DNA from: Tissierella sp.
GTDB taxonomy: Bacteria > Bacillota > Clostridia > Tissierellales > Tissierellaceae
Direction of reading: 5' to 3'
DNA: 64,000 nucleotides
NCBI RefSeq assembly: GCF_031460495.1
Contig: NZ_JAVKTS010000004.1
Span: 62,001 to 126,000 of the forward strand
The notes under the pieces are model-generated. The model saw only the letters and a program-made list of their open reading frames with translations, had not been told where the DNA came from and did not search any database. A program made the translations under genes and the position numbers. Position 1 is the first letter of the stretch; every line of letters starts with the position of its first letter. Below, one piece after another: positions 1 through 8,202 of the stretch.

Positions 1-1098
1 GTACCATTTGTTGAAACAGTCCATGATAGGGTCAGTATGGAAATATTTAGAGGATGTACACATGGATGTAGATTTTGCCAAGCAGGAATGATATATAGAC
101 CTGTGAGAGAAAAGTCAACAGACAAAATTGTAGAGTTAGCTGAAAGATTAATAGAAAGTACTGGATATGAAAATGTATCACTATCTTCCCTTAGTTCTTG
201 CGATTATTCTGAATTGCATCTACTAATTACTAAATTAATGGAAAGATTCGAAGACAAAAAAGTTGGAGTTTCTTTACCTTCATTAAGACTAGATTCCTCT
301 AGTATAGATGTATTAAAGGAAATTGAAAAGGTAAGGAAATCTGGATTAACTTTTGCACCTGAAGCAGGTAGCCAAAGACTAAGAGATGTAATTAATAAAG
401 GAATAACTGAAGATGATTTAGACAACACAGTTTCTTATGTTTTCAAAGAAGGCTGGTCAACAATAAAACTATACTTCATGATTGGTTTGCCTACTGAAAC
501 TGATGAAGATGTAATGGGTATAAGGGAATTAGCTTATAAGGTTAAGGATATGTTCTTTGCAATGCCAAAAGAAGAAAGAAAGGGTAATTTGAAAGTGACT
601 GCTTCGGCTTCATGCTTTGTACCCAAACCTTTTACTCCATTTCAATGGATGGGTCAAGAAACCATAGATGAATTCTATAGAAAAATATACTTAGTTAAAA
701 ATAGCATAAAAGATAATAAGGTAACATTTAATTATCATGATCCAGAGCTTAGTTATCTGGAGGCCATAATAGCCCGTGGAGATAGAAGAGTTTCCAAATT
801 AATATTGAGAGCATGGGAAAAAGGATGTAAATTTGATGGATGGTCTGAGCATTTTAAATACGATTCCTGGTTGGAGTCTATGGAGGAACTAGATATAGAT
901 GGTTTCTTTTATGCCCAAAGAAATAGATCCTTAGACGAAGTTTTACCTTGGGATTTCATTAGACCAGGGGTATCCAAGGATTATTTGATTAGGGAATATA
1001 AAAAATCATTAGAGGAACAAACCACATCAGATTGTAGGGAACAATGTAGAGGCTGTGGTATAGTGGACTGTACAATGTTAGGTGGTGGAAATAAGTGA
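1..1098 (+). CDS. B12-binding-like radical SAM protein, TIGR03960 family (5' end missing)
   Basis: The reading frame is open from base 1, so this is the C-terminal part of a larger protein cut by the window edge. Near the start it has the radical SAM cluster motif CTHGCRFC (Cys-x3-Cys-x2-Cys), followed by a TIM-barrel-like region with EAGSQRLR and FMIGLPTET. The C-terminus carries a second cysteine cluster (CREQCRGCGIVDC). In this family the missing N-terminus is a cobalamin-binding-like fold. It overlaps the next gene by 4 bases (GTGA), and the pairing with a DUF2344 protein is typical of Clostridia, where the two are sometimes fused. The substrate is unknown, and a tRNA- or rRNA-related role is only inferred from the neighbours. 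Confidence 0.85.
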   Translation, partial: VPFVETVHDRVSMEIFRGCTHGCRFCQAGMIYRPVREKSTDKIVELAERLIESTGYENVSLSSLSSCDYSELHLLITKLMERFEDKKVGVSLPSLRLDSSSIDVLKEIEKVRKSGLTFAPEAGSQRLRDVINKGITEDDLDNTVSYVFKEGWSTIKLYFMIGLPTETDEDVMGIRELAYKVKDMFFAMPKEERKGNLKVTASASCFVPKPFTPFQWMGQETIDEFYRKIYLVKNSIKDNKVTFNYHDPELSYLEAIIARGDRRVSKLILRAWEKGCKFDGWSEHFKYDSWLESMEELDIDGFFYAQRNRSLDEVLPWDFIRPGVSKDYLIREYKKSLEEQTTSDCREQCRGCGIVDCTMLGGGNK

Positions 1099-1793
1099 TT
1101 TTAAGATTGATATTTAATAAAAAGAATTATCTAAAATACATTGGTCATTTGGATCTAATGAGATTATTTCATAGGTCATTTGGGAGAGCAGATATTCCTA
1201 TAAAATATTCAGAAGGATTTAATCCTCATCCTAAGTTCTCCATAGCTAATCCATTATCCCTTGGGATTGAGTCTGATGAAGAGTATATGGATTTAGATTT
1301 AGAAGAAAAAATTCCAGTGGAAGAATTTATGGAAAAGATGAATAAAGTATTACCAAAAGATGTACAAATAATAAAAGGTGTATATCTTGAAAAAGAGGAT
1401 TCGATCGCCTCTCTAATTGCCTGGGCATATTATGAAATATCCTTTGATATAAGAGAGAATAATAGCAAGGAAGAATTAGAAAACATATTTAATCAATGGC
1501 TATTAAAAGAAGAAATTATAATCACTAGATTAAGGAAAAAGGGCAAAAAGAAGATAGAAAAAGAAGAAAATATAAGAAGCTTCATTGGAAATTTACTTGT
1601 AAAACAAGTTAAAGAAAAGGAAATCACCATAGATGTACTCCTAAGATCAGGCGGAAATGGAAATTTAAGACCGAATGATTTTATTGAAGCAATGAATAGG
1701 GACACTAATCTTAATATTGATTTAGATTCTATTATGATGAAGAGACTAAGCCAATACGCAGAAAAGGATGATAATATTTATAAGCCTTTGTAA
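1095..1793 (+). CDS. TIGR03936/DUF2344 family protein
   Basis: A 232-residue protein whose N-terminus (ILRLIFNKKNYLKYIGHLDL) and following RADIPIKYSEGFNPHPKFS stretch match the DUF2344 family. This family is found next to or fused to TIGR03960 radical SAM proteins. The start is GTG at 1095, overlapping the upstream stop, which suggests translational coupling. The biochemical role is not established. A joint function with the upstream radical SAM enzyme is likely from the overlap, and RNA work is suggested by the RNase G gene that follows. Confidence 0.8.
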   Translation: MILRLIFNKKNYLKYIGHLDLMRLFHRSFGRADIPIKYSEGFNPHPKFSIANPLSLGIESDEEYMDLDLEEKIPVEEFMEKMNKVLPKDVQIIKGVYLEKEDSIASLIAWAYYEISFDIRENNSKEELENIFNQWLLKEEIIITRLRKKGKKKIEKEENIRSFIGNLLVKQVKEKEITIDVLLRSGGNGNLRPNDFIEAMNRDTNLNIDLDSIMMKRLSQYAEKDDNIYKPL

Positions 1794-1808
1794 GATAGGA
1801 GAGTTCAT

Positions 1809-3044
1809 ATGAATTATATATTTATAGATTCTGACCATGGATTTGACAGGGTAGGCATAGTGGAAGATAGCAGACTTGTGGAATTTCATTCAGAAGAACG
1901 TAGCAATCAAAAATTAGTTGGAAATATATATAGAGGAAGAGTCATCAATGTACTACAAGGCATGGAAGCAGCATTTGTAGATATAGGTGATAATAAAAAT
2001 GCCTATTTATATGTAAAAGAAGCATTAACAAGAGACCTTCTATATACTCATCAAAGATATAAGATATCCGAAATAATTAAATCTGGTCAAGATTCAATAG
2101 TACAGGTAATAAAAGAACCCTCAGGAAGTAAAGGTGCAAAGGTAACAACTCATATTGAAATACCAGGTAGATATTTAGTTTTTACACCTTTTTCCGATAG
2201 AATAAATATATCTAGAAAAATAGGAAATCCAATTGAGATAAAAAATCTAAAAGAAATTGGAAGTAGAATTATAAAGGATGATATGGGTATAATCTTCAGG
2301 ACAGCATCAGAGGGCATTGATGAGTCCATATTGAAGGAAGAATATGATATTCTATATAATATTTATATCAAGATTGAAAAAGAAAGAAATTTCCTACCTT
2401 GCCCTAAGTTAATATATAAAGAGCCTGATTTAGGATATCAAATAGTTAGAGATAGTTATAATGAGAATATTGATAAAATTATTGTGAATAATAGAGATGT
2501 CTATGATAATTTGATTTTAATGGAAGAACATTATCCATTCCACTTTTCTGAAAAAATGGAGTATAATAAGGATTTTACAATAGCTAACGAATTTCAAATA
2601 CAAGGCGATATTAAAGAAGCTTTAGAACGAATAGTTAAGCTTAGGAGTGGAGGATATATAGTCATAGACGAAACAGAGGCATTTACAGCTATAGATGTAA
2701 ATACAGGTAAGTTTATTGGCACCAGCTCTTTAGGAGATACAATATTGAAAACCAATATAGAGGCTACTGAAGAAATAGCAAGACAAATAAGATTAAGGGA
2801 TATTGGTGGAATAATAATAGTAGATTTTATCGATATGAAAAATAATGATGATATATCTTTGGTTTTATCAACTTTAAAAAGATGTCTAAGGAAAGATAGA
2901 ATAAAAACAAATATCATTGATATTACCAAGCTTGGTTTGGTAGAATTAACAAGAAAGAAAATTAGAAGATCATTATCAACTGATTTTTATATAAAATGTC
3001 CTAGCTGTGAAGGGAAAGGTAGTATTTTAAATATTAAGAAGTAA
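1809..3044 (+). CDS. rng: Ribonuclease E/G family endoribonuclease
   Basis: A 411-residue single-strand endoribonuclease of the RNase G type, expected to act in rRNA or mRNA processing. An S1-like RNA-binding segment (GNIYRGRVINVLQGMEAAFVDIG) lies near residues 37-60. The catalytic metal-binding motif AIDVNTGKF is at about residue 295 and the Zn-link motif CPSCEGKG at about 397. The length fits the short RNase G form without the long C-terminal scaffold of RNase E. It is preceded by a GGAG ribosome site and sits between the DUF2344 gene and rplU, a common clostridial order. Confidence 0.92.
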   Translation: MNYIFIDSDHGFDRVGIVEDSRLVEFHSEERSNQKLVGNIYRGRVINVLQGMEAAFVDIGDNKNAYLYVKEALTRDLLYTHQRYKISEIIKSGQDSIVQVIKEPSGSKGAKVTTHIEIPGRYLVFTPFSDRINISRKIGNPIEIKNLKEIGSRIIKDDMGIIFRTASEGIDESILKEEYDILYNIYIKIEKERNFLPCPKLIYKEPDLGYQIVRDSYNENIDKIIVNNRDVYDNLILMEEHYPFHFSEKMEYNKDFTIANEFQIQGDIKEALERIVKLRSGGYIVIDETEAFTAIDVNTGKFIGTSSLGDTILKTNIEATEEIARQIRLRDIGGIIIVDFIDMKNNDDISLVLSTLKRCLRKDRIKTNIIDITKLGLVELTRKKIRRSLSTDFYIKCPSCEGKGSILNIKK

Positions 3045-3055
3045 ATTATTTGGTA

Positions 3056-3084
3056 TTGACAACTACATCTATATTTGGTAAGAT
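3056..3084 (+). promoter_or_regulatory. Sigma-A promoter for rplU-prp-rpmA
   Basis: TTGACA (3056-3061) and TAAGAT (3079-3084) are separated by 17 bases, just after the rng stop codon. They precede a roughly 90-base leader and rplU. Confidence 0.7.
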
Positions 3085-3089
3085 ATTTG

Positions 3090-3170
3090 GGTGTAGAGCC
3101 GCTCAATCTGGGTTTTAAGCCTTAATGGCACCCTGTATTGGCGAGACTGGGTTAGAGGAGGTGCAATGTA
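3090..3170 (+). promoter_or_regulatory. Probable ribosomal protein L21 leader (autoregulatory 5' UTR)
   Basis: The stretch between the promoter and rplU is G/C-richer than its surroundings. It contains GCACC (3128-3132), which can pair with GGTGC (3160-3164) inside the rplU Shine-Dalgarno region, so a fold could mask initiation. Position and features fit the L21 leader family known upstream of Firmicute rplU. I assign it by position and base pairing, without a covariance-model score. Confidence 0.5.
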
Positions 3171-3172
3171 AT

Positions 3173-3484
3173 ATGTACGCTGTAATAGAAACTGGTGGTA
3201 AACAATATAGAGTGCAACAAGGTGATGTAGTTTTCGTAGAAAAACTAGATGTAGAAGAAGGATCAAATGTAAGCTTTGACAAAGTTTTAATTATGTCAAA
3301 GGAAGGCAATTTGGTTGCTGGTAAACCTTATGTTGATGGTGCTAAAGTTGAAGCTGTAGTATTGGAACAAGGAAAAGCTAAAAAAATCATTGTTTTCAAA
3401 TATAAAGCTAAGAAGAACATTAGAAAGAAACAAGGACATCGTCAACCATATACTAAGGTGAGAATTGAGAATATTGTAGGATAA
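3173..3484 (+). CDS. rplU: 50S ribosomal protein L21
   Basis: A 103-residue L21 beginning [14 protein letters not shown], with the conserved basic C-terminal part [21 protein letters not shown]. The frame is open further upstream to an ATG at 3125. The family start and the GAGGAGG site at 3156-3162 place initiation at 3173, and the extra 16 codons lie in the leader RNA. First gene of the L21-Prp-L27 operon. Confidence 0.96.
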   Translation: MYAVIETGGKQYRVQQGDVVFVEKLDVEEGSNVSFDKVLIMSKEGNLVAGKPYVDGAKVEAVVLEQGKAKKIIVFKYKAKKNIRKKQGHRQPYTKVRIENIVG

Positions 3485-3489
3485 TTATA

Positions 3490-3837
3490 ATGATTATAGC
3501 TAAGATATATAAAGACAAAAATAATTATATCAAGAAATATACAATAAAAGGACATGCAAAATATGATGAACATGGTAAGGACATCATATGTGCTGCAATA
3601 TCTGTGTTGTCGCAGACAGCTTTACTTTCATTAGTAGAAGTTTGCTGCTTAGATGAAAGAGATATTAAATATTCAATTGATGAAAAAACAGGATTTCTTG
3701 ATGTAAATTTACCGAAGAATATTGAAATTTCCATATTAGAAAAAACACAAATAGTATTGAATTCTTTAGTAGTAGGTATAAATTCTGTGATAGAAAGTTA
3801 CCCGCAGTATGTAACTCTCGAATATAGGGAGGTGTAA
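3490..3837 (+). CDS. prp: Ribosomal-processing cysteine protease Prp (YsxB family)
   Basis: A 115-residue member of the Prp family, located as usual between rplU and rpmA. The catalytic pair is visible as His in KGHAKYDEHG-KDI and Cys in DIICAAISVLSQ. Prp removes the N-terminal extension of L27 after a phenylalanine. The downstream L27 here carries exactly such an extension, LNLQLFAS, which supports the assignment. It starts at an ATG 5 bases after the rplU stop with only a weak ribosome site, so coupling to rplU is likely. Confidence 0.9.
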   Translation: MIIAKIYKDKNNYIKKYTIKGHAKYDEHGKDIICAAISVLSQTALLSLVEVCCLDERDIKYSIDEKTGFLDVNLPKNIEISILEKTQIVLNSLVVGINSVIESYPQYVTLEYREV

Positions 3838-3840
3838 TTG

Positions 3841-4134
3841 ATGATTAGATTAAATTTACAGTTATTTGCTTCTAAAAAAGGAGTAGGTAGTTCCAGAAAT
3901 GGTAGAGATAGTGAAGCTAAAAGACTAGGTGTTAAAAGAGGAGACGGACAATTCGTTTTAGCTGGAAACATTCTAGTTAGACAAAGAGGAACAAAAATAC
4001 ACCCTGGAAACAATGTAGGTAAAGGAAGCGATGATACTTTATTTGCAACAGTTGATGGTGTTGTTAAATTTGAAAGAAAAGGCAGAGACAAAAAACAAGT
4101 TAGTGTTTACTCTGTAGAAGAAGAATTAGCATAG
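3841..4134 (+). CDS. rpmA: 50S ribosomal protein L27 with Prp-cleaved N-terminal extension
   Basis: A 97-residue L27. It starts [23 protein letters not shown]: the first nine residues form the Firmicute prepeptide ending in QLF, the cut site of Prp encoded just upstream. The mature chain would begin ASKKG. The core motifs [10 protein letters not shown] and [10 protein letters not shown] are present. An in-frame TTG lies at 3838, but GGAGG at 3828-3832 suits the ATG at 3841 better. Confidence 0.96.
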   Translation: MIRLNLQLFASKKGVGSSRNGRDSEAKRLGVKRGDGQFVLAGNILVRQRGTKIHPGNNVGKGSDDTLFATVDGVVKFERKGRDKKQVSVYSVEEELA

Positions 4135-4136
4135 AC

Positions 4137-4172
4137 TATAGGCTTACCATTATGGTAAGCCTATACTTTTTT
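4137..4172 (+). terminator. Rho-independent terminator after rpmA
   Basis: A perfect 12-base-pair stem (4137-4148 with 4154-4165), a 5-base loop and a T6 run follow the rpmA stop directly. Confidence 0.9.
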
Positions 4173-4267
4173 CACATATAGATTTAAATATATTCCAATT
4201 CTGTATTTATCATGTATAGTATAAAAATCTAATATTTGAATAAAATAAATGAGATAATAGATAGTGA

Positions 4268-4295
4268 TTGACAGGTAAAATAGAATTGATATAAT
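4268..4295 (+). promoter_or_regulatory. Sigma-A promoter for obg
   Basis: TTGACA (4268-4273) and TATAAT (4290-4295) match consensus exactly with a 16-base spacer, about 57 bases before the obg start. Confidence 0.75.
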
Positions 4296-4352
4296 AAATT
4301 TATTGGAGTATTAAGTTGGTAATTGGGAAAGTAAAAAATGAGGATGATGACA

Positions 4353-5624
4353 ATGTTTATTGATGTAGCGAAGATATCAGTGAAAGCTGGTAAAGGTGGA
4401 GATGGCTCTGTATCTTGGAGAAGAGAAAAGTTTGAACCTGCAGGGGGACCATATGGTGGAGATGGTGGTAATGGAGGAAGTATAGTACTAAAGGCTGATG
4501 AGGGTATCAGAACTTTAATGGACTTTAGATATAAGCGTTCATATGTAGGAGAACATGGCGAAGACGGAAGATCTAAAAAACAGTATGGTAAGGCAGGACA
4601 AGATATTGTCTTAAAGGTACCAGTTGGAACCTTAGTGAAGGATGAAGCTACTGGCGGTGTAATTGTAGATCTAAAAGAAAAAGACCAATCCTTTATAATA
4701 GCCAGAGGAGGTAGAGGAGGTCGTGGCAATGCTAAATTTGCTACACCTACTAGACAAGCACCAGCTTTTGCTGAGCCAGGTACAAAAGGTCAAGAAAGAA
4801 ATATTGTTTTAGAATTAAAGCTTCTTGCTGATGTAGGATTAATAGGATTTCCTAATGTAGGAAAATCAACTATATTATCTACTGTATCAGCTGCAAAGCC
4901 AAAGATTGCTAATTATCACTTTACTACATTAAGGCCAAATCTTGGAGTGGTTAGGGTGGCTGAAGAGAAATCCTTTGTAATAGCAGATATTCCTGGATTA
5001 ATAGAGGGAGCTCACCAAGGTGCAGGACTTGGACATGATTTTCTTAAGCATATTGAAAGGACTAGAGTACTTGTCCATGTTTTAGATATATCAGGTAGTG
5101 AAGATAGAGACCCTGTAGAAGATTTTTACAAGATTAATGAAGAATTAAGTCAATACAATTTAAAGTTAGGTGAGAAGGCGCAGATAATTGTTGCTAACAA
5201 GATGGATATCCCTGGAGCTGAGGAAGGATTAGCTAGGATAAAAGCTGAGTTTGAACCTAAAGGTTATAAGATATACCAAGTTTCAGCTGCAACTTTAGAA
5301 GGTATTGAAAATCTAAAATATGGAATATGGGAACTACTTAATAACACAGAAATTGATTATGAAACCTTTGATGATCATTTTGTCCATGTAGAGGAAAGCA
5401 CTGAAGATTCCATAATTGTTAGACGAGAAAATGAAGATTATGTTGTAGAAGGTGAGTTTGTAGAAAGGCTTTTAAATTCAACATTTTTTGATGATGTAGA
5501 TTCATTAAGATATTTCCAAGATATGCTTAGAAAGAAGGGTATCATAGATAAACTGAAAGAACTAGGTATTCAGGAATATGATAATGTTATTATATGTGGT
5601 TATGAATTTGAATTCTTTGATTAA
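4353..5624 (+). CDS. obg: GTPase Obg (CgtA)
   Basis: A 423-residue essential GTPase of 50S ribosome assembly and stress signalling. Domains in order: glycine-rich Obg fold (residues 1-155, with GGPYGGDGGNGG and RGGRGGRGN), G domain with P-loop GFPNVGKST near 165, DIPGLIEGA as G3 and NKMD as G4, then a C-terminal OCT domain. The frame extends upstream to an ATG at 4338. That ATG overlaps the GAGG ribosome site, so ATG 4353 (MFIDVAKI), which matches the family N-terminus, is chosen. Confidence 0.96.
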   Translation: MFIDVAKISVKAGKGGDGSVSWRREKFEPAGGPYGGDGGNGGSIVLKADEGIRTLMDFRYKRSYVGEHGEDGRSKKQYGKAGQDIVLKVPVGTLVKDEATGGVIVDLKEKDQSFIIARGGRGGRGNAKFATPTRQAPAFAEPGTKGQERNIVLELKLLADVGLIGFPNVGKSTILSTVSAAKPKIANYHFTTLRPNLGVVRVAEEKSFVIADIPGLIEGAHQGAGLGHDFLKHIERTRVLVHVLDISGSEDRDPVEDFYKINEELSQYNLKLGEKAQIIVANKMDIPGAEEGLARIKAEFEPKGYKIYQVSAATLEGIENLKYGIWELLNNTEIDYETFDDHFVHVEESTEDSIIVRRENEDYVVEGEFVERLLNSTFFDDVDSLRYFQDMLRKKGIIDKLKELGIQEYDNVIICGYEFEFFD

Positions 5625-5642
5625 TGGAGGTTAAGTACTAAA

Positions 5643-5825
5643 ATGGACTGCTTAAGTTGTGATAACTGTAAAGTAAATCAACCAACATATTATTGTCTAG
5701 CTAAAGATGAGGTAGTAATAAATGAAAATTATGTACCTGAAGAAAGATCACGAACTGGTTGGAAGAAAGGTTCTACAGATTACGAAAAGCATAGAAGGTC
5801 ATTGAAGAAAGAAATAGAAGTTTAG
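5643..5825 (+). CDS. Small cysteine-rich protein of unknown function
   Basis: A 60-residue protein with four cysteines in its first 18 residues (MDCLSCDNCKVNQPTYYC), spaced C-x2-C-x2-C-x8-C. A metal site is therefore plausible. The C-terminal half is highly charged and basic. It has a GGAGG site upstream and sits in an unbroken + strand run between obg and yhbY with short gaps, which supports it being real. I do not recognise a named family. The ribosome-biogenesis neighbourhood hints at an RNA or ribosome link, but that is inference. Confidence 0.65.
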   Translation: MDCLSCDNCKVNQPTYYCLAKDEVVINENYVPEERSRTGWKKGSTDYEKHRRSLKKEIEV

Positions 5826-5840
5826 TAAGGGGTGTGAAAA

Positions 5841-6131
5841 ATGCTAACTGGAAAACAAAGAGCATTTCTAAAAGGTAAAGCTAATACAATAGATCCAATT
5901 TTTCAATTGGGAAAGAATGGAGTAACTAAGGGCTTCATTAAACAAGTGGAAGATGCATTAGAGACTAGAGAAATAGTTAAGATTAAGGTATTGAATAATA
6001 GCATGTTAGATGCTACAGATGTGGCTAATGAAATTGCTGAAGAAATAGATGCAGAATTTGTGCAAAGTATTGGAAGCAAATTTGTCTTATACAAAGAATC
6101 TAAAGAAAACAAAAAGATTGAACTACCATAA
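5841..6131 (+). CDS. yhbY: Ribosome assembly RNA-binding protein YhbY (CRM domain)
   Basis: A 96-residue single CRM-domain protein. The start MLTGKQRAFLKGKA and the motif IFQLGKNGVTKGF (GxxG loop) are typical of YhbY, which binds pre-50S particles. A GGGGTG ribosome site precedes the ATG. It follows the small Cys protein and obg, in keeping with a 50S assembly cluster. Confidence 0.92.
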   Translation: MLTGKQRAFLKGKANTIDPIFQLGKNGVTKGFIKQVEDALETREIVKIKVLNNSMLDATDVANEIAEEIDAEFVQSIGSKFVLYKESKENKKIELP

Positions 6132-6140
6132 TAAGGTAAT

Positions 6141-6174
6141 TTAAACTTCAGAATTGAATATTTCTGAAGTTTAA
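6141..6174 (+). terminator. Inverted repeat after yhbY, possible weak terminator or attenuator
   Basis: A perfect 13-base inverted repeat (6141-6153 with 6162-6174) with an 8-base loop lies between yhbY and nadD. There is no clear T run after it, so partial termination or 3' end stabilisation is possible. Confidence 0.45.
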
Positions 6175-6202
6175 TTGTTAAATAAGGGAGAGAAAACAAA
6201 TC

Positions 6203-6802
6203 ATGAAAATTGGAGTAATAGGTGGAACTTTTGATCCAATTCACAATGGACATTTAATAATTGCAGAATATGCTAGAACTTCCTTAAGATTTGATAAAGT
6301 AATATTTATGCCCTCAGGAATACATCCATTTAAGGATAATAAAGGAATATCAGAATCTAATCTGCGAATAGATATGATTTTATTAGCCATAGAGAGCAAT
6401 AAATATTTTGAAGTATCATCACTGGATATTGACAGGGTTGGAACTACTTATACTATAGATACTATAATTGAGTTGAAAGACAAATATAAAGATGATGAAT
6501 TATATTTTATTTTTGGGTCTGATATAATTTTTGAAATTGATAAGTGGAAAGATATAGAAAAGCTTAGTACTTTGTGCAAGTTTGTTTTACTTAGTAGACC
6601 TGGAAAAAATGAAGAAGAAATTAATAAAAGAATTGAATCCTTAAAGTTCTCATATAATATTCATATAGAGAAAGTTAATTCTCCGATGATAGAGATTTCT
6701 TCTACAGAAATTAGAAACAGAATTAAGAATAAGTTAAGTATAAAGTATTTAGTACCAGAGACTTTAGAAAAATATATTTTAGATCATAATTTATATAGCT
6801 AG
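6203..6802 (+). CDS. nadD: Nicotinate-nucleotide adenylyltransferase
   Basis: A 199-residue enzyme that joins ATP and nicotinate mononucleotide to make deamido-NAD in NAD synthesis. It has the nucleotidyltransferase signature GGTFDPIHNGH at residues 7-17 and the ISSTEIRNRI motif near the C-terminus. nadD-yqeK-rsfS is a standard Firmicute order, and the gene is 8-10 bases from each neighbour's signals. Confidence 0.95.
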   Translation: MKIGVIGGTFDPIHNGHLIIAEYARTSLRFDKVIFMPSGIHPFKDNKGISESNLRIDMILLAIESNKYFEVSSLDIDRVGTTYTIDTIIELKDKYKDDELYFIFGSDIIFEIDKWKDIEKLSTLCKFVLLSRPGKNEEEINKRIESLKFSYNIHIEKVNSPMIEISSTEIRNRIKNKLSIKYLVPETLEKYILDHNLYS

Positions 6803-6812
6803 GGGAGTATTG

Positions 6813-7382
6813 ATGTATATAAACTGGGAAAACAAATTGATTGAGACTATTGGTGAAAACAGATATTCTCATTCATTAAGAGTGATGGAAACTGCAGTAA
6901 AGTTAGCAATGACATATAATGTAGATTTAGAGAAAACAAGAATTGCAGGAATTTTGCATGATTGTGGTAAGATAAGAAATGAAACATATTTGTTGAAAAG
7001 AACTGATGACTTTGGTATAATTCTAGATAAATCTATGGAGTATAATCATGAGTTAATACATGGACCTCTTGGGGCTGAAATAGCAAAAGTAGAATATGGA
7101 ATAGAAGACATAGAAATACTAGATGCTATTTATTATCATACTACAGGTAGAGAGAATATGAGTACCCTTGATAAAATAATTTATATTGCTGATTATATAG
7201 AACCAAAGAGGAATTTTGAGGGTGTGGAAAAAGTCAGAGATATGGCATTTTCAGATATAAATCAAAGCATTATTATGGCCATGGAAAAAACTATCAGTTT
7301 TTTAATTAAAAATAATAAACTTATTCATCCCAATACCATAAAGGCGAGAAATTATTTGATAATAGAATCAAATAAATATTAA
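6813..7382 (+). CDS. yqeK: HD-domain hydrolase YqeK (diadenosine tetraphosphatase type)
   Basis: A 189-residue HD-superfamily phosphohydrolase. The metal-binding residues are visible as His in RYSHSLRV, the HD pair in AGILHDCGK, and downstream His residues in HELIHGP and YYHTTGR. Family members cleave Ap4A symmetrically to ADP. A TTG is in frame at 6810, but the GGGGAG site at 6802-6807 sets the start at ATG 6813. It lies between nadD and rsfS. Confidence 0.92.
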   Translation: MYINWENKLIETIGENRYSHSLRVMETAVKLAMTYNVDLEKTRIAGILHDCGKIRNETYLLKRTDDFGIILDKSMEYNHELIHGPLGAEIAKVEYGIEDIEILDAIYYHTTGRENMSTLDKIIYIADYIEPKRNFEGVEKVRDMAFSDINQSIIMAMEKTISFLIKNNKLIHPNTIKARNYLIIESNKY

Positions 7383-7395
7383 AGGAGGCGAATTA

Positions 7396-7746
7396 ATGCT
7401 GGAATTAGAAAACAAACTATCTATAATAACTAAAGCTTGCGAAGATAAAAAGGGTATAGACATAAAAGTCTTAAACATAGGAAAGTTAACACCAATTGCA
7501 GATTATTTTGTAATAGTAAGTGGTAACTCATCATCTCAGGTTCAAGCAATAGCTGATGAAGTAGAGAGTAAAGTCCTTGAAGCAGGAAATGAAGAAGAAG
7601 TATCCAAAGAAGGATATCGAAATGGTAGATGGATACTGTTAGACTTTAATGATATAATTGTTCACGTTTTCCATAAAGAAGATAGAGACTTTTATAATCT
7701 TGAAAGACTTTGGTCTGATAATGGAGAAAGAGATAAATTAGTATAA
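7396..7746 (+). CDS. rsfS: Ribosome silencing factor RsfS
   Basis: A 116-residue RsfS/Iojap protein that binds L14 and blocks subunit joining in poor growth conditions. The typical ADYFVIVSGNSSSQVQAIADEV, GRWILLDFNDIIVHVF and FYNLERLW segments are all present. AAAGGAGG lies 7 bases before the ATG. Confidence 0.95.
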   Translation: MLELENKLSIITKACEDKKGIDIKVLNIGKLTPIADYFVIVSGNSSSQVQAIADEVESKVLEAGNEEEVSKEGYRNGRWILLDFNDIIVHVFHKEDRDFYNLERLWSDNGERDKLV

Positions 7747-7759
7747 GGGAGGAAATAAA

Positions 7760-8140
7760 ATGGCATTAAGGTTTTTATCAACAGAGAAGGCACCATCAGC
7801 AGTTGGTCCATATTCACAAGGAGTAAAGGCAGATAATATAATTTTCTCATCTGGCCAATTACCAATAGACCCTACTACAGGAGAATTATCTAAGGGTGAT
7901 ATACAAAAAGAGACTAGATTATGTTTAGAAAATGTAAAAGCAGTTCTAGAAGCAGGTCATGCTTCTATAGAAAATATAATAAAAGTAACAGTTTTTGTAA
8001 AGGATATGAACAATTTTTCTACAATCAATGAAGCATATGCAGAATTCTTTGGAGATCATAAACCTGCTAGATCTTTAGTAGAAGTAGCAAGACTACCAAA
8101 GGATGCAGACATAGAAATAGAAGCAATAGCAATCATATAA
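7760..8140 (+). CDS. RidA family protein (reactive intermediate deaminase)
   Basis: A 126-residue YjgF/YER057c/UK114 protein. The start region APSAVGPYSQGVKADNIIFSSGQLPIDP is characteristic, and the catalytic arginine lies in HKPARSLVEVARLPKDADIEIE. The archetype hydrolyses 2-aminoacrylate and related enamines formed by PLP enzymes. It ends the nadD operon and is followed by a strong terminator. Confidence 0.93.
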   Translation: MALRFLSTEKAPSAVGPYSQGVKADNIIFSSGQLPIDPTTGELSKGDIQKETRLCLENVKAVLEAGHASIENIIKVTVFVKDMNNFSTINEAYAEFFGDHKPARSLVEVARLPKDADIEIEAIAII

Positions 8141-8144
8141 TAAT

Positions 8145-8176
8145 AAAACCTAGTTCAAAATCGAACTAGGTTTTTT
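8145..8176 (+). terminator. Terminator between ridA-type gene and dacF (convergent)
   Basis: A 12-base-pair stem (8145-8156 with 8163-8174) runs into T6. It separates two convergent genes and may act for both, since the opposite strand also shows a T-rich flank. Confidence 0.88.
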
Positions 8177-8202
8177 AGTATCAATATAAAAGTAAAAAGA
8201 TT

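Noticed and set aside
4229-4729. Long minus-strand frame over the obg start
   Set aside because: It is the complement of the glycine-rich Obg domain, reads as a proline/serine-rich product and has no expression signals.
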